Source: Methylococcales bacterium
Lineage (GTDB): Bacteria > Pseudomonadota > Gammaproteobacteria > Methylococcales > Methylomonadaceae
Length of the DNA stretch: 7,381 nucleotides
Assembly: GCA_023146575.1 (NCBI GenBank)
Contig: JAGLBU010000192.1
Span: forward strand, 1-7,381
Direction of reading: 5' to 3'
Shown: positions 6,882 through 7,381 of the stretch, piece by piece
How positions within the stretch are numbered: the stretch's first letter is position 1
How the letters are laid out: each line of letters opens with the position of its first letter
Position numbers and translations under genes: made by a program
The notes under the pieces: generated by a model
What the model was told of the DNA's origin: nothing
Database searches by the model: none
The model's input: only the letters and a program-made list of their open reading frames with translations

Positions 6882-7381
6882 AATTTACACACAAAATTGC
6901 GTAAATATTGCTGATAAAAACTATTCGCATAATCAAGCAGAGGTTTTGCCGCCCCCATTGCCACCGCATCCACCAAACAATACCATGCAGCAATACCACT
7001 GGGCGGATTGCCTTGCGATAAACCTGTGACAGGATCAATTTCCACCCACGCCCACGTGCCAGCCTCTGTACCAACTAACTCGAGCCATGAGGTAATAAAA
7101 AATGCCCCCAAATAAACCATCGGTGAGCGGCCTTTATAAAGACAACTTAAGAAAATAATAAATAAAAATAAGCCGATGGTATCCGCACGTTCCACAAAAG
7201 GGCTTACGCCCCGAATCGTCCAAATTCCGCCAATAAAAATCACCAACATCGAAATTTGTCGCGCATAGCGTTGAAATAAGCCTGAGCGCCCTAGTGCCAC
7301 TGCGGTTAAATAGACAATGCCATGCCCAGCGGGGATATACAGCGGAATATTTTTAAAGCGATACACATAGCCTTCCATATA
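6872..7381 (-). CDS. Multi-pass membrane protein of unknown function (5' end beyond the right edge)
   Basis: The frame is open through the right edge. A methionine codon at 7376-7378 is preceded by an in-frame TAT and no stop, so it is probably internal and the gene starts outside the window. About 169 residues are visible (numbered here from that methionine). Hydrophobic segments lie near 18-30, 41-58, 67-83, 86-102 and 126-143, indicating an inner-membrane protein with several spans. Two conserved-looking motifs stand out: YVYRFKNIPLYIPAGHGIVYL (4-24), with a proline, glycine and histidine at a membrane boundary, and GTWAWVEIDPVTG followed by QGNPPSGIAAWYCLVDA (107-138), rich in W, P and G. 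Motifs of this sort occur in uncharacterised membrane proteins of other bacteria, but I know no function. The tail (QQYLRNFVCKFQD) is polar. It overlaps the 3' end of ygfZ by 10 bp, tail to tail. Confidence 0.75.
   Translation of the reverse strand, partial: YMEGYVYRFKNIPLYIPAGHGIVYLTAVALGRSGLFQRYARQISMLVIFIGGIWTIRGVSPFVERADTIGLFLFIIFLSCLYKGRSPMVYLGAFFITSWLELVGTEAGTWAWVEIDPVTGLSQGNPPSGIAAWYCLVDAVAMGAAKPLLDYANSFYQQYLRNFVCKFQD

Noticed and set aside
6781..7074. Leftward 97-residue open frame near the right end
   Set aside because: It overlaps the membrane protein gene in another frame and the ygfZ 3' end; the composition is irregular and no domain is visible.
1..7381. A defence island, mobile element or CRISPR array
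   Set aside because: No direct-repeat arrays, terminal inverted repeats, transposase, integrase, restriction or toxin genes are present. RecD alone is housekeeping repair.

Overview
The window is a gene-dense, AT-rich stretch of a bacterial chromosome, almost certainly from a gammaproteobacterium. The Ppx, YadG, YadH, RecD and YgfZ products all resemble their Escherichia coli counterparts along most of their length, by memory comparison, but the coding DNA is much more AT-rich. A low-GC free-living or symbiotic lineage such as a methanotroph of the Methylococcales would fit, but that placement is a guess and no diagnostic gene is present. There are no RNA genes, insertion sequences, CRISPR arrays, phage genes or toxin modules that I can see.

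Layout. Bases 1-2593 read leftwards as a two-gene unit: ppx (exopolyphosphatase), then after only 2 bases a membrane-anchored protein of unknown function whose end lies beyond the left edge. A 98-bp divergent promoter region (2594-2691) separates this unit from yadG-yadH (2692-4361, rightwards). These two encode the ATPase and permease of an ABC-2 type exporter and overlap by ATGA. yadH meets recD (leftwards, 4351-5988) tail to tail with an 11-bp overlap. recD is divergent from ygfZ (rightwards, 6069-6881). ygfZ again runs tail to tail, with a 10-bp overlap, into a leftward gene for a multi-pass membrane protein that is cut by the right edge.

Function. These are mostly housekeeping genes grouped by chance: polyphosphate turnover, export of an unknown substrate, double-strand-break repair and Fe-S/tRNA-modification maintenance. 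I see no sign that they form one pathway. The only two units that look co-expressed are ppx with the unknown membrane protein, and yadG with yadH.

Most worth a second look are a short, possibly frameshifted 3' end of ygfZ, the uncharacterised membrane protein coupled to ppx, and recD standing apart from recB and recC. I found no convincing undescribed system.
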